Counted from the first letter of the stretch, positions 25,092-33,744 are shown. The stretch: DNA of 64,000 nucleotides from Mucilaginibacter phenanthrenivorans (GCF_024721155.1 NZ_JAHVAP010000012.1:212984-276983); one strand, 5' to 3'. Notes: a model not told the origin generated them from the sequence alone. Numbers and translations are program-made.

Positions 25092-26718
25092 GTTCCTTAG
25101 GTACCGTTATTGGTGTTACCTGTTCCCAATTGGCACGCAGTGTAATTAGGGTATCATCAACCCAAATATTTTCCGGTTGAGTTTTCTGCTTCACGTTTCC
25201 GCTATCCCACTTACCATTTTTATTGGCGTCGTAAACTACCCTTACACCATATTTTCCTGTTAGGTAATTTTTGTATACCAGGTTACCAGATTTATGGATC
25301 ACGTCTCTTCTTAAAAGATCCTTGTTCTCATTTAATAATTCAACCACATAACTTTTTCCTGTATCAGGCAAAGTTATTGCCAGGGTAAGCAAACTGTAGT
25401 TTTCAGGTTTATCAATATTGAACTTTTTAAAGAACCTTTTATTTTTATCACCATAAATATCGGTAAAGGCGTTCTCGCCAATATCCACTATGTAATTGTC
25501 GTTCTGTTTCCAACGATATTTCACAAAGAAGTTTTTGGGATTAGCCGTGTCCTTTTCTACGGTGAAGTTAGTCACCTCGGCAGAATCTTCCTTTAAAGTA
25601 ATTTGGCCGGCATCGAAAACGTCAACAGGATAATTATTTCTTATGATCAGGTCTGTACCTGGTTTTAATTTACCATCGCCGGTGATATTAAAGGAGAAGG
25701 CCATGTTGCGCTGAAAAGTTTCCTTTAGTCGTTTTCTTTTTGCAATAGTATCTAATGGTTTATTTTTATCATAGAATGCTATCCGCAATGAGTCAAACGC
25801 CATGTTACGCATATACAGCATAGCCGTATCCTTAGTTTTGCTGAAGTCGACTATTTTATATTTATCGAAGTCGGGAGGATAAACTATTTTGATTGATGGA
25901 TCATCCAGGCGTTTATTTAATATAAAGGTCAATTTACCGTCGGTGTCGAAACTGTTTATGATTCTTAGTTTGGCCGGTTCCTGTTTGAATAGTTTTAATT
26001 GAATATTAGAGGTGTCTTTTGTAAGATGAATAACTTCCTTATTAAAGGCAATCAACTCGTCATCCTTATTATAAATTTTATCAGGTGTCGTTTCCTTTAG
26101 TGCATAAATGCGATAATCATCAGGGTGCAGGTTATTCAATGAAAAATTTCCGGAGCTGTCTGTTGTGGCATAAACTGTCGGCTTCTTTTTACCAAACAAG
26201 GTAGAGTCCTGTTTTAGGGTGAAAAGCATAACCGTTACATCCTTTTCCTTTTGCTGAGTTGTTGAATTTATAACGGTGCCCGATACACTAAGTGAATCGA
26301 TATGCGGACCGGTTGAAAAAACATAAGTGAAATTTTTTAAAACGTTCGACTCATTTACGTCGGCAATTGCTTTACCAAAATTTATAACATAGGTTGTGTT
26401 TTTTTCAAGCGAATCCTTTAACGTAATTAAAACGCTTTTACTTTTTATTTTATACTCCGGTAATTTTGCCGGGGTAGGGCTCATGCTGATTTCTGTATAA
26501 GTATTATTCAGTTTAAAATATTCATCGAAATCAAGCTGGATAGTTTTGGCTTTAAAATTCCGCGTCATATTTTCAGGAGTAGCCTTCAACAATTTTGGCG
26601 GATCATGATCCCGTGGTCCTCCCTGGGGATTTTGACGGTTAGCGCAGCCGGAAATCAGTAAAATGATGCAAAAAGCAGTTAAAATCGATCCAAAAAAAGA
26701 GGCTTTTTTATTTAACAT
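25081..26718 (-). CDS. Ig-like domain lipoprotein (SbsA_Ig type, Bacteroidota)
   Basis: A 545-residue protein with a lipoprotein leader (LTAFCIILLISGC) and the conserved start NRQNPQGGPRDHDPPKLL of this Bacteroidota family. An N-terminal bacterial Ig-like domain (~30-130: TIQLDFDEYFKLNN, NFGKAIADVNESN, TYVFSTGPHID) is followed by a carboxypeptidase-regulatory-like module (VSGTVINSTTQQKEKDV) and beta-rich C-terminal domains ending in YDANKNGKWDSGN. Likely exposed at the outer membrane; function unknown. It is the last minus-strand gene, 117 bp after mnmG, and overlaps the carbonic anhydrase gene tail. Confidence 0.85.
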   Translation of the reverse strand: MLNKKASFFGSILTAFCIILLISGCANRQNPQGGPRDHDPPKLLKATPENMTRNFKAKTIQLDFDEYFKLNNTYTEISMSPTPAKLPEYKIKSKSVLITLKDSLEKNTTYVINFGKAIADVNESNVLKNFTYVFSTGPHIDSLSVSGTVINSTTQQKEKDVTVMLFTLKQDSTLFGKKKPTVYATTDSSGNFSLNNLHPDDYRIYALKETTPDKIYNKDDELIAFNKEVIHLTKDTSNIQLKLFKQEPAKLRIINSFDTDGKLTFILNKRLDDPSIKIVYPPDFDKYKIVDFSKTKDTAMLYMRNMAFDSLRIAFYDKNKPLDTIAKRKRLKETFQRNMAFSFNITGDGKLKPGTDLIIRNNYPVDVFDAGQITLKEDSAEVTNFTVEKDTANPKNFFVKYRWKQNDNYIVDIGENAFTDIYGDKNKRFFKKFNIDKPENYSLLTLAITLPDTGKSYVVELLNENKDLLRRDVIHKSGNLVYKNYLTGKYGVRVVYDANKNGKWDSGNVKQKTQPENIWVDDTLITLRANWEQVTPITVPKEPTP

Positions 26719-26835
26719 TGTTTTTAAACGCTATAAGCGATTTTTTTATTTTGACGATTACGGATATTAAAAATTAAAAATAATTGATTTAAAAAGATAT
26801 TTTCGCAATATATTAAATATCAATCAGTTACAACG

Positions 26836-28698
26836 CTATCTGGAGATGTGAACCATTAAAACTGACACATCCGATGGGGTGACCCCCGAAATCCGGGAGG
26901 CCTGTCCTAAAGTGCGTGGTTTTATCTTCATTAATTTTTCACGGGCCTCTTTCGACAAGGATACCAGTTGCTGATAATTGAATTCAGGGTTGATCTCCTT
27001 GTCCTCCATTTTTTTCATTCGCGCTACCACTTCCAATTCCTTCTCAAAATAACTCTCATATTTAATTTTTATTTCAGCCTGCTCAATAGTTTCTTTATCA
27101 TAATTTGATAAAAGGGTACTGAGGTTTTCGTCCGCTTTTTGCAGGTCGGTAAAACCAACTTGCGGACGGCTTAATAAATTAAATAATTTGGTATTTTGAT
27201 TTAGTGCCGATGTGCCTAATTCTTCAAGCAGACTATTTACCGCGCCAGGCTCAATTGATTTTGATTTGGTATAGGCAACAATATCGTCGGAGTTTTTAAC
27301 CTTGGAGTTTACCTTTTCCAAACGTTCATCACTTATCAAACCAAGTTCATGCGCCATTGGGCTTAACCTGATGTCGGCATTATCCTGGCGTAATAAAAGG
27401 CGATGTTCAGCCCTTGAGGTAAACATACGGTAAGGTTCTTCGGTGCCTTTTGTTACCAGGTCATCTATAAGTACCCCGATATATGATTCTGATCTTTTCA
27501 TGATCAGTTCATGTTTATCATTTATTTTTTGGTGGGCGTTTATCCCTGCAACAAATCCCTGTGATGCTGCTTCCTCGTAACCGGTTGTGCCGTTTATTTG
27601 TCCGGCAAAATATAGGTTACTGATCAGTTTTGTTTCCAGGGTAAGGCCTAATTGGGTAGGGGGGAAGTAATCGTATTCAATGGCATAACCCGGCCTGAAC
27701 ATTTTAGCGTTCTCAAATCCGGGGATCTGGATCAATGCTTTGTATTGAATATCCTCAGGTAACGAAGTAGAAAAACCATTTACATAAATCTCAACCGTGT
27801 TCCATCCTTCGGGTTCCACGAAGATCTGGTGGCGGTCGCGCTCAGCAAAACGGTTGATCTTATCCTCAATCGATGGACAATATCTTGGACCTAAACCTTT
27901 AATTCTGCCAGTAAACATCGGCGATTTTTCAAAACCTTCCTTTAATGTTTCGTGTACATTTTTGTTGGTATAGGTGATCCAGCAGCAGCGTTGCTCCTTT
28001 GCCATCTCTACATCGGTGAAAGAAAATCTGCCGCGTTCCTCGTCTCCCCATTGCTCTTCCATCAGGCTGTAATTTAAACTACGGCCATCAACACGGGGTG
28101 GGGTACCGGTTTTCATTCTGCCAGATTCAAATCCTAGTTGTACCAATTGCTCGGTCAAGCCGGTAGCTGCCTTCTCAGCAGTCCGGCCACCACCGAAACG
28201 TTTTTCTCCGATATGGATCAAGCCATTTAAAAAAGTGCCATTGGTAAGCACTACCGCATCGGCTTCAATCTCTATTCCCAGGGATGTTTTTACACCTGCG
28301 ATGGTGTTATTTTTTACCAGTAACGAGGTTACGGTATCCTGCCAAAAATCTACATTTGGGATTCTCTCCAGGGCCAAACGCCACTCTTCAGCAAAACGCA
28401 TCCGGTCGCTTTGTGCTCTTGGGCTCCACATAGCAGGGCCTTTTGAGCGGTTTAACATCCGGAATTGGAGCGATGTTTTATCCGTAATTATACCTGAATA
28501 ACCACCCATGGCGTCAATCTCCCGCACAATTTGCCCTTTCGCAACACCGCCCATAGCAGGGTTACAACTCATCTGTGCTATCACTCCCATATTCATGGTA
28601 ACTAATAAAACTGATGAGCCAAGGTTGGCAGCAGCAGCAGCAGCTTCACAGCCGGCATGTCCTGCACCAACAACTATTACATTATATTTCTTAAACAT
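26836..28698 (-). CDS. mnmG: tRNA uridine-5-carboxymethylaminomethyl modification enzyme MnmG (GidA)
   Basis: A 620-residue FAD protein that, with MnmE, modifies the wobble uridine of several tRNAs. It has the N-terminal Rossmann VVGAGHAGCEAAAAAANLG, CNPAMGGVAKGQIVREID, TGTPPRVDGRSLNY, TGYEEAASQGFVAGIN and YIGVLIDDLVTKGTEEPYRM. Full length, and the start is clear. In many bacteria mnmG (gidA) lies near the chromosome origin with parAB. Here its upstream region carries four parS-like palindromes, which agrees with that position, although parA and parB are not in this window. Confidence 0.96.
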   Translation of the reverse strand: MFKKYNVIVVGAGHAGCEAAAAAANLGSSVLLVTMNMGVIAQMSCNPAMGGVAKGQIVREIDAMGGYSGIITDKTSLQFRMLNRSKGPAMWSPRAQSDRMRFAEEWRLALERIPNVDFWQDTVTSLLVKNNTIAGVKTSLGIEIEADAVVLTNGTFLNGLIHIGEKRFGGGRTAEKAATGLTEQLVQLGFESGRMKTGTPPRVDGRSLNYSLMEEQWGDEERGRFSFTDVEMAKEQRCCWITYTNKNVHETLKEGFEKSPMFTGRIKGLGPRYCPSIEDKINRFAERDRHQIFVEPEGWNTVEIYVNGFSTSLPEDIQYKALIQIPGFENAKMFRPGYAIEYDYFPPTQLGLTLETKLISNLYFAGQINGTTGYEEAASQGFVAGINAHQKINDKHELIMKRSESYIGVLIDDLVTKGTEEPYRMFTSRAEHRLLLRQDNADIRLSPMAHELGLISDERLEKVNSKVKNSDDIVAYTKSKSIEPGAVNSLLEELGTSALNQNTKLFNLLSRPQVGFTDLQKADENLSTLLSNYDKETIEQAEIKIKYESYFEKELEVVARMKKMEDKEINPEFNYQQLVSLSKEAREKLMKIKPRTLGQASRISGVTPSDVSVLMVHISR

Positions 28699-28740
28699 TT
28701 CAGTAACCCTTACAGGCCTCTATTTAGTATTTTGAACGTT

Positions 28741-28756
28741 TGTTCCACGTGGAACA
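28741..28756. other. parS-like site 1
   Basis: TGTTCCACGTGGAACA, a perfect 16-bp palindrome, matches the ParB-binding parS pattern known from Bacillus and others (TGTTNCACGTGAAACA) apart from the symmetric G/C change. First of four in 307 bp. Confidence 0.65.
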
Positions 28757-28781
28757 TGGTCTTGTTATAGGTAAATTTTAT

Positions 28782-28809
28782 TGTAGAGACGCAATTTATT
28801 ACATCTCTG
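28782..28809. repeat. TGTAGAGACG palindromic repeat 1
   Basis: TGTAGAGACGCAATTTATTA, then CATCTCTG, is an imperfect palindrome of a family with two more copies at 28871 and 28969. It lies between parS-like sites 1 and 2. Confidence 0.55.
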
Positions 28810-28818
28810 TTTTGTTTA

Positions 28819-28850
28819 TTTATACATGTTCCACGTGGAACATGTATAAA
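28819..28850. other. parS-like site 2 inside a 32-bp perfect palindrome
   Basis: The core TGTTCCACGTGGAACA at 28827-28842 is extended on both sides by TTTATACA and its complement, giving 32 bp of perfect dyad symmetry. It could bind ParB and could also form a hairpin. Confidence 0.65.
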
Positions 28851-28870
28851 TGCTATATAATTAATTATCA

Positions 28871-28894
28871 AGAGACGTAAAATTTTACGTCTCT
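28871..28894. repeat. TGTAGAGACG palindromic repeat 2
   Basis: AGAGACGTAAAATTTTACGT, then CTCT, is a perfect 24-bp palindrome, continuing with ACAG. Same family as 28782 and 28969, but its two halves are identical. Confidence 0.55.
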
Positions 28895-28904
28895 ACAGAG
28901 TGTG

Positions 28905-28930
28905 TATTGTGTTCCACGTGGAACACAATA
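28905..28930. other. parS-like site 3 inside a 26-bp perfect palindrome
   Basis: The core TGTTCCACGTGGAACA at 28910-28925 is extended by TATTG and CAATA to a 26-bp perfect palindrome. Confidence 0.65.
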
Positions 28931-28968
28931 ACTATCCAATATTTCATTTACTCTCTTGTATATTCTCT

Positions 28969-28994
28969 GTAGAGACGCAATATATTACGTCTCC
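28969..28994. repeat. TGTAGAGACG palindromic repeat 3
   Basis: GTAGAGACGCAATATATTAC, then GTCTCC: an imperfect palindrome of the same family, located between parS-like sites 3 and 4. Confidence 0.55.
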
Positions 28995-29013
28995 TATTAT
29001 TCTTTATGCAAAA

Positions 29014-29268
29014 TTATCTATTATCATCCGTTGTTCCACGTGGAACATTAAATAATGATAGTAATGCTACAAACGCCCAAACAGCTTCTAATACGATGAA
29101 AGGATAGAAGCGGATCAGGTAGGAGGATAAGCAACAGATCCCTGCACCAATAAAGTTCATTAAGCTATATATTTTGCTGCTTGCAGGCAGTTTCTTATAT
29201 AGATTTAACAGGAACGCGATCAATAAAATGATCACGCCAATTGATGCTAATATATCTGAGAACTTCAT
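29014..29268 (-). CDS. Small two- or three-helix membrane protein (CBU_0592-like)
   Basis: An 84-residue protein with hydrophobic segments SIGVIILLIAFLLNLY, YSLMNFIGAGICCLSSYL and FIVLEAVWAFVALLSLF. Length and the order of helices with a central N-x-x-G agree with the CBU_0592 family of small membrane proteins of unknown function. It starts 1 bp after the ABC-F gene and is probably translated with it. The codons for its C-terminal Asn-Val-Pro-Arg-Gly-Thr contain the fourth parS-like palindrome, so the coding end was shaped by, or tolerates, a DNA-binding site. Confidence 0.75.
   Translation of the reverse strand: MKFSDILASIGVIILLIAFLLNLYKKLPASSKIYSLMNFIGAGICCLSSYLIRFYPFIVLEAVWAFVALLSLFNVPRGTTDDNR
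29032..29047. other. parS-like site 4 (within a coding region)
   Basis: TGTTCCACGTGGAACA is located inside the last codons of the small membrane protein gene. With sites 1-3 it spans 28741-29047. Confidence 0.65.
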
Positions 29269-29269
29269 T

Positions 29270-31135
29270 TTACGCTTCCTTTAGTTCGGTTAACTCAATC
29301 CAGCGCATGCTTTTTTCATCCAGTTTACTGTTTAAAGTTTTGATCTGGTCAAGAATTTCATTCAACTTAACAGACTCAATTCCCACTACGTTTAATGCAT
29401 CATTCTTTTCCTGGATCTGTTTTTCAATTACAGCTATTTCACTTTCCAGTATATCCAGCTCCTTTTGTTCCTTAAAGCTTAGCTTGTTCTTTTTAACCTC
29501 GGTTGTTTTAGGTGTTTCAATAACGGGATTCTTCTTGCTTTGTTGCTTGCTTTCTTCCAGTTCAATCCGGTACGACGAATAGTTTCCGTTATAAATTCGT
29601 ACGTTGCCGCCCTCTTCCATAATGAAAAGCTGGTCGGTTAGCTTATCTAATAAGTACCTATCGTGCGATACCATCATCAGTACGCCCGAATAGTTGGTTA
29701 AAAATTCCTCTAACACATTTAACGTATCAATATCCAAATCATTTGTTGGCTCATCCAGAATCAGAAAATTTGGATTCTTCATCAAAATGCTCATTAATTG
29801 GAGACGCTTCTTTTCGCCACCGCTTAATTTGGAGATAAAGCCATATTGTTTTGCAGGTGGAAACAGGAATAAGGTAAGCAGGGCAGAGGCGGAAATTAGT
29901 TTGCCATCGGCCATCGTTATAAATTCGGCTACGTTCTTTACAATATCAATAACACGCTCATCCTCCTTAAATACAATACCCGACTGGTGAAAATACCCGA
30001 TAACCGTAGTTTCTCCTTTGTCTACAACGCCTTTGTCAGGCTGTAACGATCCGGTAATTAAATTAAGCAGCGTTGATTTGCCGCTGCCGTTTTTTCCGGC
30101 AAGGCCAATCCTGTCGCCTTTCTTAAATACGTAGTTAAAATCACTGATAAATGTTTGTCCGCGGAAGGCCTTATAAAGATGACTCATCTCCATAATTTTA
30201 TTACCCTGGCGGGCAGTCTTTACACTAAGCTCAACTTTAAGCTTAGGTCCGCCGTCTTTTGTTTTTTCTTCCAAATCATAAAAAGCATCTATACGTGCCT
30301 TTGATTTGGTACCGCGTGCCTGTGGTTGCCTGCGCATCCATTCCAGCTCTTTTCTTAATAAGTTGCTGTTTTTTTGAAATGAAGCCGCATCTGCGCTTTC
30401 GCGTTCCGCCTTCTTTTCCAAATAGTAACCGTAATTGCCAACGTAGGGGATGATCTTGCCCTTATCTATCTCCAGGATCTCGTTACACACATTATCCAGG
30501 AAGTACCTGTCGTGTGTAACCATCAGGATTGTTTTTGATCCGTCGGTCAGTAATTTTTCCAACCACTCAATGGTATCGATGTCCAAATGGTTGGTAGGCT
30601 CATCTAATATATAAATATCCGGGTCCTCGATCAATAGCTTAGCCAGGGCTAAACGTTTCTTCTGTCCACCTGATAAGGTCGCGATCTTTTGGTTGAGGTG
30701 GTGAATATCCAGCCGGCCCAAAATTGTTTTAATTTTGTACTCATATTCCCAGGCATCCACATTGCTCATTTCCTCCATGATGTTTTCAATGGCCTTAGCA
30801 TTGTCCGGGTCGTTCTCCAGCAATTCCTCGTATTTGCGGATCATTTGCTGCTGCACGTCATCGGCATGAAAAATATAATCGCTGATGGTAACGGCATCTT
30901 TAAACCAGGGGTCCTGCTCCAGGTAACCCATGTTAAGGTCACGCATCTGGGCAACCTTACCCTCGGTGGGTTTCAGGCTACCAGCTAATAATTTTAGCAG
31001 CGTAGATTTGCCGGCGCCATTGATACCAACTAGCGCAACCCTGCGGCCGCGGTTAATCCCGATGGACACATTTTTGAACAGCCAATGGTCATGGAAGGAG
31101 TGGCCGAGATTTTCGGCAGAAATATAATTACTCAC
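29270..31135 (-). CDS. ABC-F family ATPase (Uup-like)
   Basis: A 621-residue protein with two ATP-binding cassettes and no membrane segment. Walker A: GINGAGKST at about 37 and GKNGSGKST at about 345. Signatures: LSGGQKKRLALAK and LSGGEKKRLQLM. Walker B: YILDEPTNHLD and LILDEPTNDLD. The linker is basic (MRRQPQARGTKSKARID), and the C-terminal ~80 residues form a coiled coil, the Uup-type arrangement. ABC-F proteins act on ribosomes or nucleic-acid intermediates; Uup-like members are linked to DNA or ribosome maintenance. It overlaps the upstream oxidoreductase by 4 bp and is followed directly by a small membrane protein gene. Confidence 0.92.
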   Translation of the reverse strand: MSNYISAENLGHSFHDHWLFKNVSIGINRGRRVALVGINGAGKSTLLKLLAGSLKPTEGKVAQMRDLNMGYLEQDPWFKDAVTISDYIFHADDVQQQMIRKYEELLENDPDNAKAIENIMEEMSNVDAWEYEYKIKTILGRLDIHHLNQKIATLSGGQKKRLALAKLLIEDPDIYILDEPTNHLDIDTIEWLEKLLTDGSKTILMVTHDRYFLDNVCNEILEIDKGKIIPYVGNYGYYLEKKAERESADAASFQKNSNLLRKELEWMRRQPQARGTKSKARIDAFYDLEEKTKDGGPKLKVELSVKTARQGNKIMEMSHLYKAFRGQTFISDFNYVFKKGDRIGLAGKNGSGKSTLLNLITGSLQPDKGVVDKGETTVIGYFHQSGIVFKEDERVIDIVKNVAEFITMADGKLISASALLTLFLFPPAKQYGFISKLSGGEKKRLQLMSILMKNPNFLILDEPTNDLDIDTLNVLEEFLTNYSGVLMMVSHDRYLLDKLTDQLFIMEEGGNVRIYNGNYSSYRIELEESKQQSKKNPVIETPKTTEVKKNKLSFKEQKELDILESEIAVIEKQIQEKNDALNVVGIESVKLNEILDQIKTLNSKLDEKSMRWIELTELKEA

Positions 31136-31788
31136 GATAGTTCCTTTATTTTATCAGAGAGGTAGGTGTGTACCCCCGGTGTATTTTTTAATGATTGATT
31201 GAACATGGCCCGCGCAATAGTTGGCGCAGAAATGCTCCGGTATTTTTTTAGGCTGCCAATTAGTAAATGATCCAGGAGTTTCATCACAACGGTAAGGGTC
31301 CCCTCCATTGAACGGTGTTCCTTCCTGTCGCCTTTAATGAAGGCCGGGCGATAGATCTGTAAGGATGGCAACCCAACCTTTTTCAGGTCATCTTCCGTTT
31401 CACCTTTCATCTTCGTGTAGAAGTTTGAGGCGCCTGCATCGGCCCCCATTGACGACACTAAATGAAACTGACCGATTTTATTTTTCAATGCGATCTGCGC
31501 CAGCTGCACCGGGTAGTCATGATCTATCTTTCGGTAGATTTTGAGATCGGGTGTTTTCTTCCTGGTTGAGCCGAGACACGAGAAAATAACGTCTCCTGTA
31601 ATCTCGTGGGCATAGCTATCCAGTTTGTCGAAATCAACAACAAGTTGTTTTAATTTGGGGTGCTGCAGGGGTAACTCCTTCCGCACTAAAATAAGCACTT
31701 CGTCATAGCCTGGTTCATGCAAAAGAATCTCTAGCAGGCTACTGCCTGTCAATCCGCTTGCTCCTGCTATGATCGCCTTTTTAGACAT
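31132..31788 (-). CDS. NAD(P)-binding oxidoreductase (HTATIP2/SDR-like)
   Basis: About 218 residues with an N-terminal Rossmann motif IIAGASGLTGSSLLEIL, then DVIFSCLGSTRKK, FHLVSSMGADAGASNFYTKMKGETE (a Tyr-x-x-x-Lys arrangement as in atypical short-chain reductases) and the C-terminal YRPAFIKGDRKEHR. It belongs with nucleoside-sugar-epimerase or HTATIP2-like proteins of unknown substrate. I prefer the Met at 31788 over one 7 codons upstream because the Rossmann strand follows directly. It heads a minus-strand operon with the ABC-F gene (4-bp overlap) and the small membrane protein gene. Confidence 0.85.
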   Translation of the reverse strand: MSKKAIIAGASGLTGSSLLEILLHEPGYDEVLILVRKELPLQHPKLKQLVVDFDKLDSYAHEITGDVIFSCLGSTRKKTPDLKIYRKIDHDYPVQLAQIALKNKIGQFHLVSSMGADAGASNFYTKMKGETEDDLKKVGLPSLQIYRPAFIKGDRKEHRSMEGTLTVVMKLLDHLLIGSLKKYRSISAPTIARAMFNQSLKNTPGVHTYLSDKIKELS

Positions 31789-31806
31789 TTGGCACCCAAT
31801 TTTTTG

Positions 31807-31814
31807 CAAAAATA
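31807..31814 (-). promoter_or_regulatory. Bacteroidota -7 box upstream of the oxidoreductase operon
   Basis: On the minus strand the sequence reads TATTTTTG, a match to TAnnTTTG, ending 18 bp before the chosen ATG. A clear -33 TTTG at the right distance is not visible. Confidence 0.4.
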
Positions 31815-31931
31815 CGGATAATTAAATTGTTAGATATTTTGGGGTTTTTGAAGGTGAAATTTCTCAAAAAAATACCGGTTGAATTAACCCGGAATAGTGT
31901 CGATCATCAAGTAAAAAACGGAAATCATCTT

Positions 31932-31944
31932 ATCATCTGATGAT
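31932..31944. promoter_or_regulatory. Candidate operator ATCATCTGATGAT
   Basis: A perfect 13-bp dyad between the GntR-family gene end and the oxidoreductase operon start. The related CATCTGATGGTCTGATGAG covers the regulator's own start codon. It is a plausible site for that regulator; not proven. Confidence 0.35.
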
Positions 31945-31957
31945 TAATATATTTACG

Positions 31958-32626
31958 CTATCTCATTGACTGACTGGTGATTTTGGAACTCCAGAACCAG
32001 GCCATTTTTGGGTCCTCGCGCAACACACTATCAAATAATTTATGGTGATTTTCTGACGAATTTTTAAAAAAGGAAGTGTTGTTGTGCGTGTCCAGCAAAT
32101 CGTTTTTTAGTTGCAGTGCGAAGAGTTTATAAAGGTCAGAAAGGATGTCATTTTTTGAGGCTTCGGCTAGTGCAATATAAAAGCTGATGTGGGCCTCGAT
32201 GCATTCCTCAACCAGGTTTTCGTCGGCTGCTTTGGTGCGTTTTTTTAGAAAATGTTCCAGCTTTGAGATGTCGTTCCCGGTGCGGTTCGTGGCAGCCATT
32301 TCAGCGACTTTGTTCTCCAGTATATCGCGTACTTCGTCAATGTGCTTTGCAGACGCGCGTTTTAAACGCTGCCCTAAAGGTTCATTAATTCCCGAGCTAT
32401 CCTCAACGAATGTACCTACGCCTTGCTGTACCCGCAGGAAGCCGGAGTTCACCAGGATTTTCACCGCCTCGCGAATGGATGAGCGCCCAACGCCGAAGTC
32501 CTTCATCAAATCAGCCTCAACAGGTAGCTTTTGATTTACCTTATAGGACTTTTTTAAAATGCGTTCCTGTAGCTTGGCCGCTACTTCATCGGCCAGTGAT
32601 TTGCGCGGAATTAGGTTTTGGTTCAT
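31958..32626 (-). CDS. FadR-type GntR-family transcriptional regulator
   Basis: About 222 residues. The N-terminal winged helix reads LADEVAAKLQERILKKSY, KLPVEADLMKDFGVGRSSIREAVKILVNSGFLRVQQGVGTFV, the exact GntR layout. The C-terminal FCD domain is all-helical, with metal-ligand-type residues (EVRDILENKVAEMAA, CIEAHISFYIALAEAS, ENHHKLFDSVL). FCD regulators sense small organic acids or sugars; the effector is unknown here. I chose the Met at 32626 (MNQNLIPRKSLADEV), since an extension to 32686 lacks family similarity. The neighbouring phosphoesterase and oxidoreductase are possible targets. Confidence 0.9.
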   Translation of the reverse strand: MNQNLIPRKSLADEVAAKLQERILKKSYKVNQKLPVEADLMKDFGVGRSSIREAVKILVNSGFLRVQQGVGTFVEDSSGINEPLGQRLKRASAKHIDEVRDILENKVAEMAATNRTGNDISKLEHFLKKRTKAADENLVEECIEAHISFYIALAEASKNDILSDLYKLFALQLKNDLLDTHNNTSFFKNSSENHHKLFDSVLREDPKMAWFWSSKITSQSMR

Positions 32627-32641
32627 CTGATGGTCTGATGA
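32624..32641. promoter_or_regulatory. Candidate operator at the GntR start codon
   Basis: CATCTGATGGTCTGATGA overlaps the ATG of the GntR-family gene and contains two CATC/GATG half-sites, like the palindrome at 31932. It would suit autoregulation. Confidence 0.3.
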
Positions 32642-32827
32642 GGGTAAATATAGGCTTAGTTTTAAAAAATATCTATGCCCCGACAATTAAGTTTTTGTAA
32701 TATTTTCGTTTCCCGCCGGTTTTTCCGGTATATTCCTATCCCGTTTATCTTTAATTTATTGATGTTAATCTTACGCTGATTTTATGTTGTGGGTTTAACT
32801 TTGCCTTAATATTGCACCCAAATTATT

Positions 32828-33733
32828 ATGCAACGCAGATCGCTTATCAAAGGTCTTGGCGGGATAATGTTAACACCCGCACTGCCATTTAAAAGTTTCG
32901 CAACAGATCAAAAGCCTGTTTTACGAGTAGCACATCTTACCGATGTTCACCTAAAAAATAAATGGGATGCCCCTGCCAGGTTTGCCAAATGCCTGCATCA
33001 TGTACAGCAACAGCCCAATGTAGATTTTATACTTAACGGTGGCGATGTTGTTTTTGACATGAATAAGGAGAACATCGATACCATAAATACCGAATGGAAA
33101 TTGTGGCACTCGAGCATAAAGGCTGATTGCGGCTTACCCATCCATTATGTGTTGGGCAATCATGATATTTGGTGGAATGAAGACGACAAAGGCCAGGCGA
33201 TATACGGAAAAAAGTATGCCATGGACCAGCTTCAGCTATCATCGCCCTGGAATAGCTTTACCAAAAACGGCTGGAAATTTATTTTGCTGGATAGTGTTCA
33301 CCTTGATATTGACGGTACCTGGTATATCGGAAAATTAGGCGATGAGCAGTTTGCATGGCTCACTAATGAACTGAAAAATACACCGGCCAGCATGCCCGTT
33401 TGCGTTTTATCACACATCCCCATTTTATCGGCTACGCTAATGGTTGATGACATTTCTGATAATAGCAATAAGTGGGAGATCCTGGGGGGTGATATGCATA
33501 CCGATACGGGGAAGATCATTAGTTTATTTTACCAGCATCCCAATGTAAAGCTTTGCCTCAGTGGTCATATCCACCTGCGCGACAAGGTGGTTTACAATAA
33601 CGTTACCTATATATGTAACGGAGCGGTAAGCGGCGCCTGGTGGGAAGGAAATAAACGCGAAACGGCTCCGGGCTACGGTTTAATTGACTTTTATGCCGAC
33701 GGCAGCTTTACAGAGCAATATGTAAATTATTGA
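32828..33733 (+). CDS. Exported calcineurin-like metallophosphoesterase
   Basis: A 301-residue protein. Its N-terminus QRRSLIKGLGGIMLTPAL has a twin-arginine-like start and a short hydrophobic stretch, so export is likely. The metallophosphoesterase motifs are in order: HLTDVHLKN (D-x-H), NGGDVVFD (G-D), GNHDIWW (GNHD), LSHIPIL (G/S-H) and SGHIHLRD (G-H-x-H). These bind two metal ions for phosphoester hydrolysis. The substrate is unknown. It is divergent from the GntR-family gene and convergent with a receiver-only gene. Confidence 0.9.
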   Translation: MQRRSLIKGLGGIMLTPALPFKSFATDQKPVLRVAHLTDVHLKNKWDAPARFAKCLHHVQQQPNVDFILNGGDVVFDMNKENIDTINTEWKLWHSSIKADCGLPIHYVLGNHDIWWNEDDKGQAIYGKKYAMDQLQLSSPWNSFTKNGWKFILLDSVHLDIDGTWYIGKLGDEQFAWLTNELKNTPASMPVCVLSHIPILSATLMVDDISDNSNKWEILGGDMHTDTGKIISLFYQHPNVKLCLSGHIHLRDKVVYNNVTYICNGAVSGAWWEGNKRETAPGYGLIDFYADGSFTEQYVNY

Positions 33734-33744
33734 CAGCTAATTGA

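Noticed and set aside
28741..29047. Reading the CACGTG palindromes as a transcription-factor operator or CRISPR-like array
   Set aside because: The spacing is irregular and the interspersed unit is itself palindromic, so there are no unique spacers and no cas genes. The 16-bp dyad fits a ParB site better, although another binding protein cannot be excluded.
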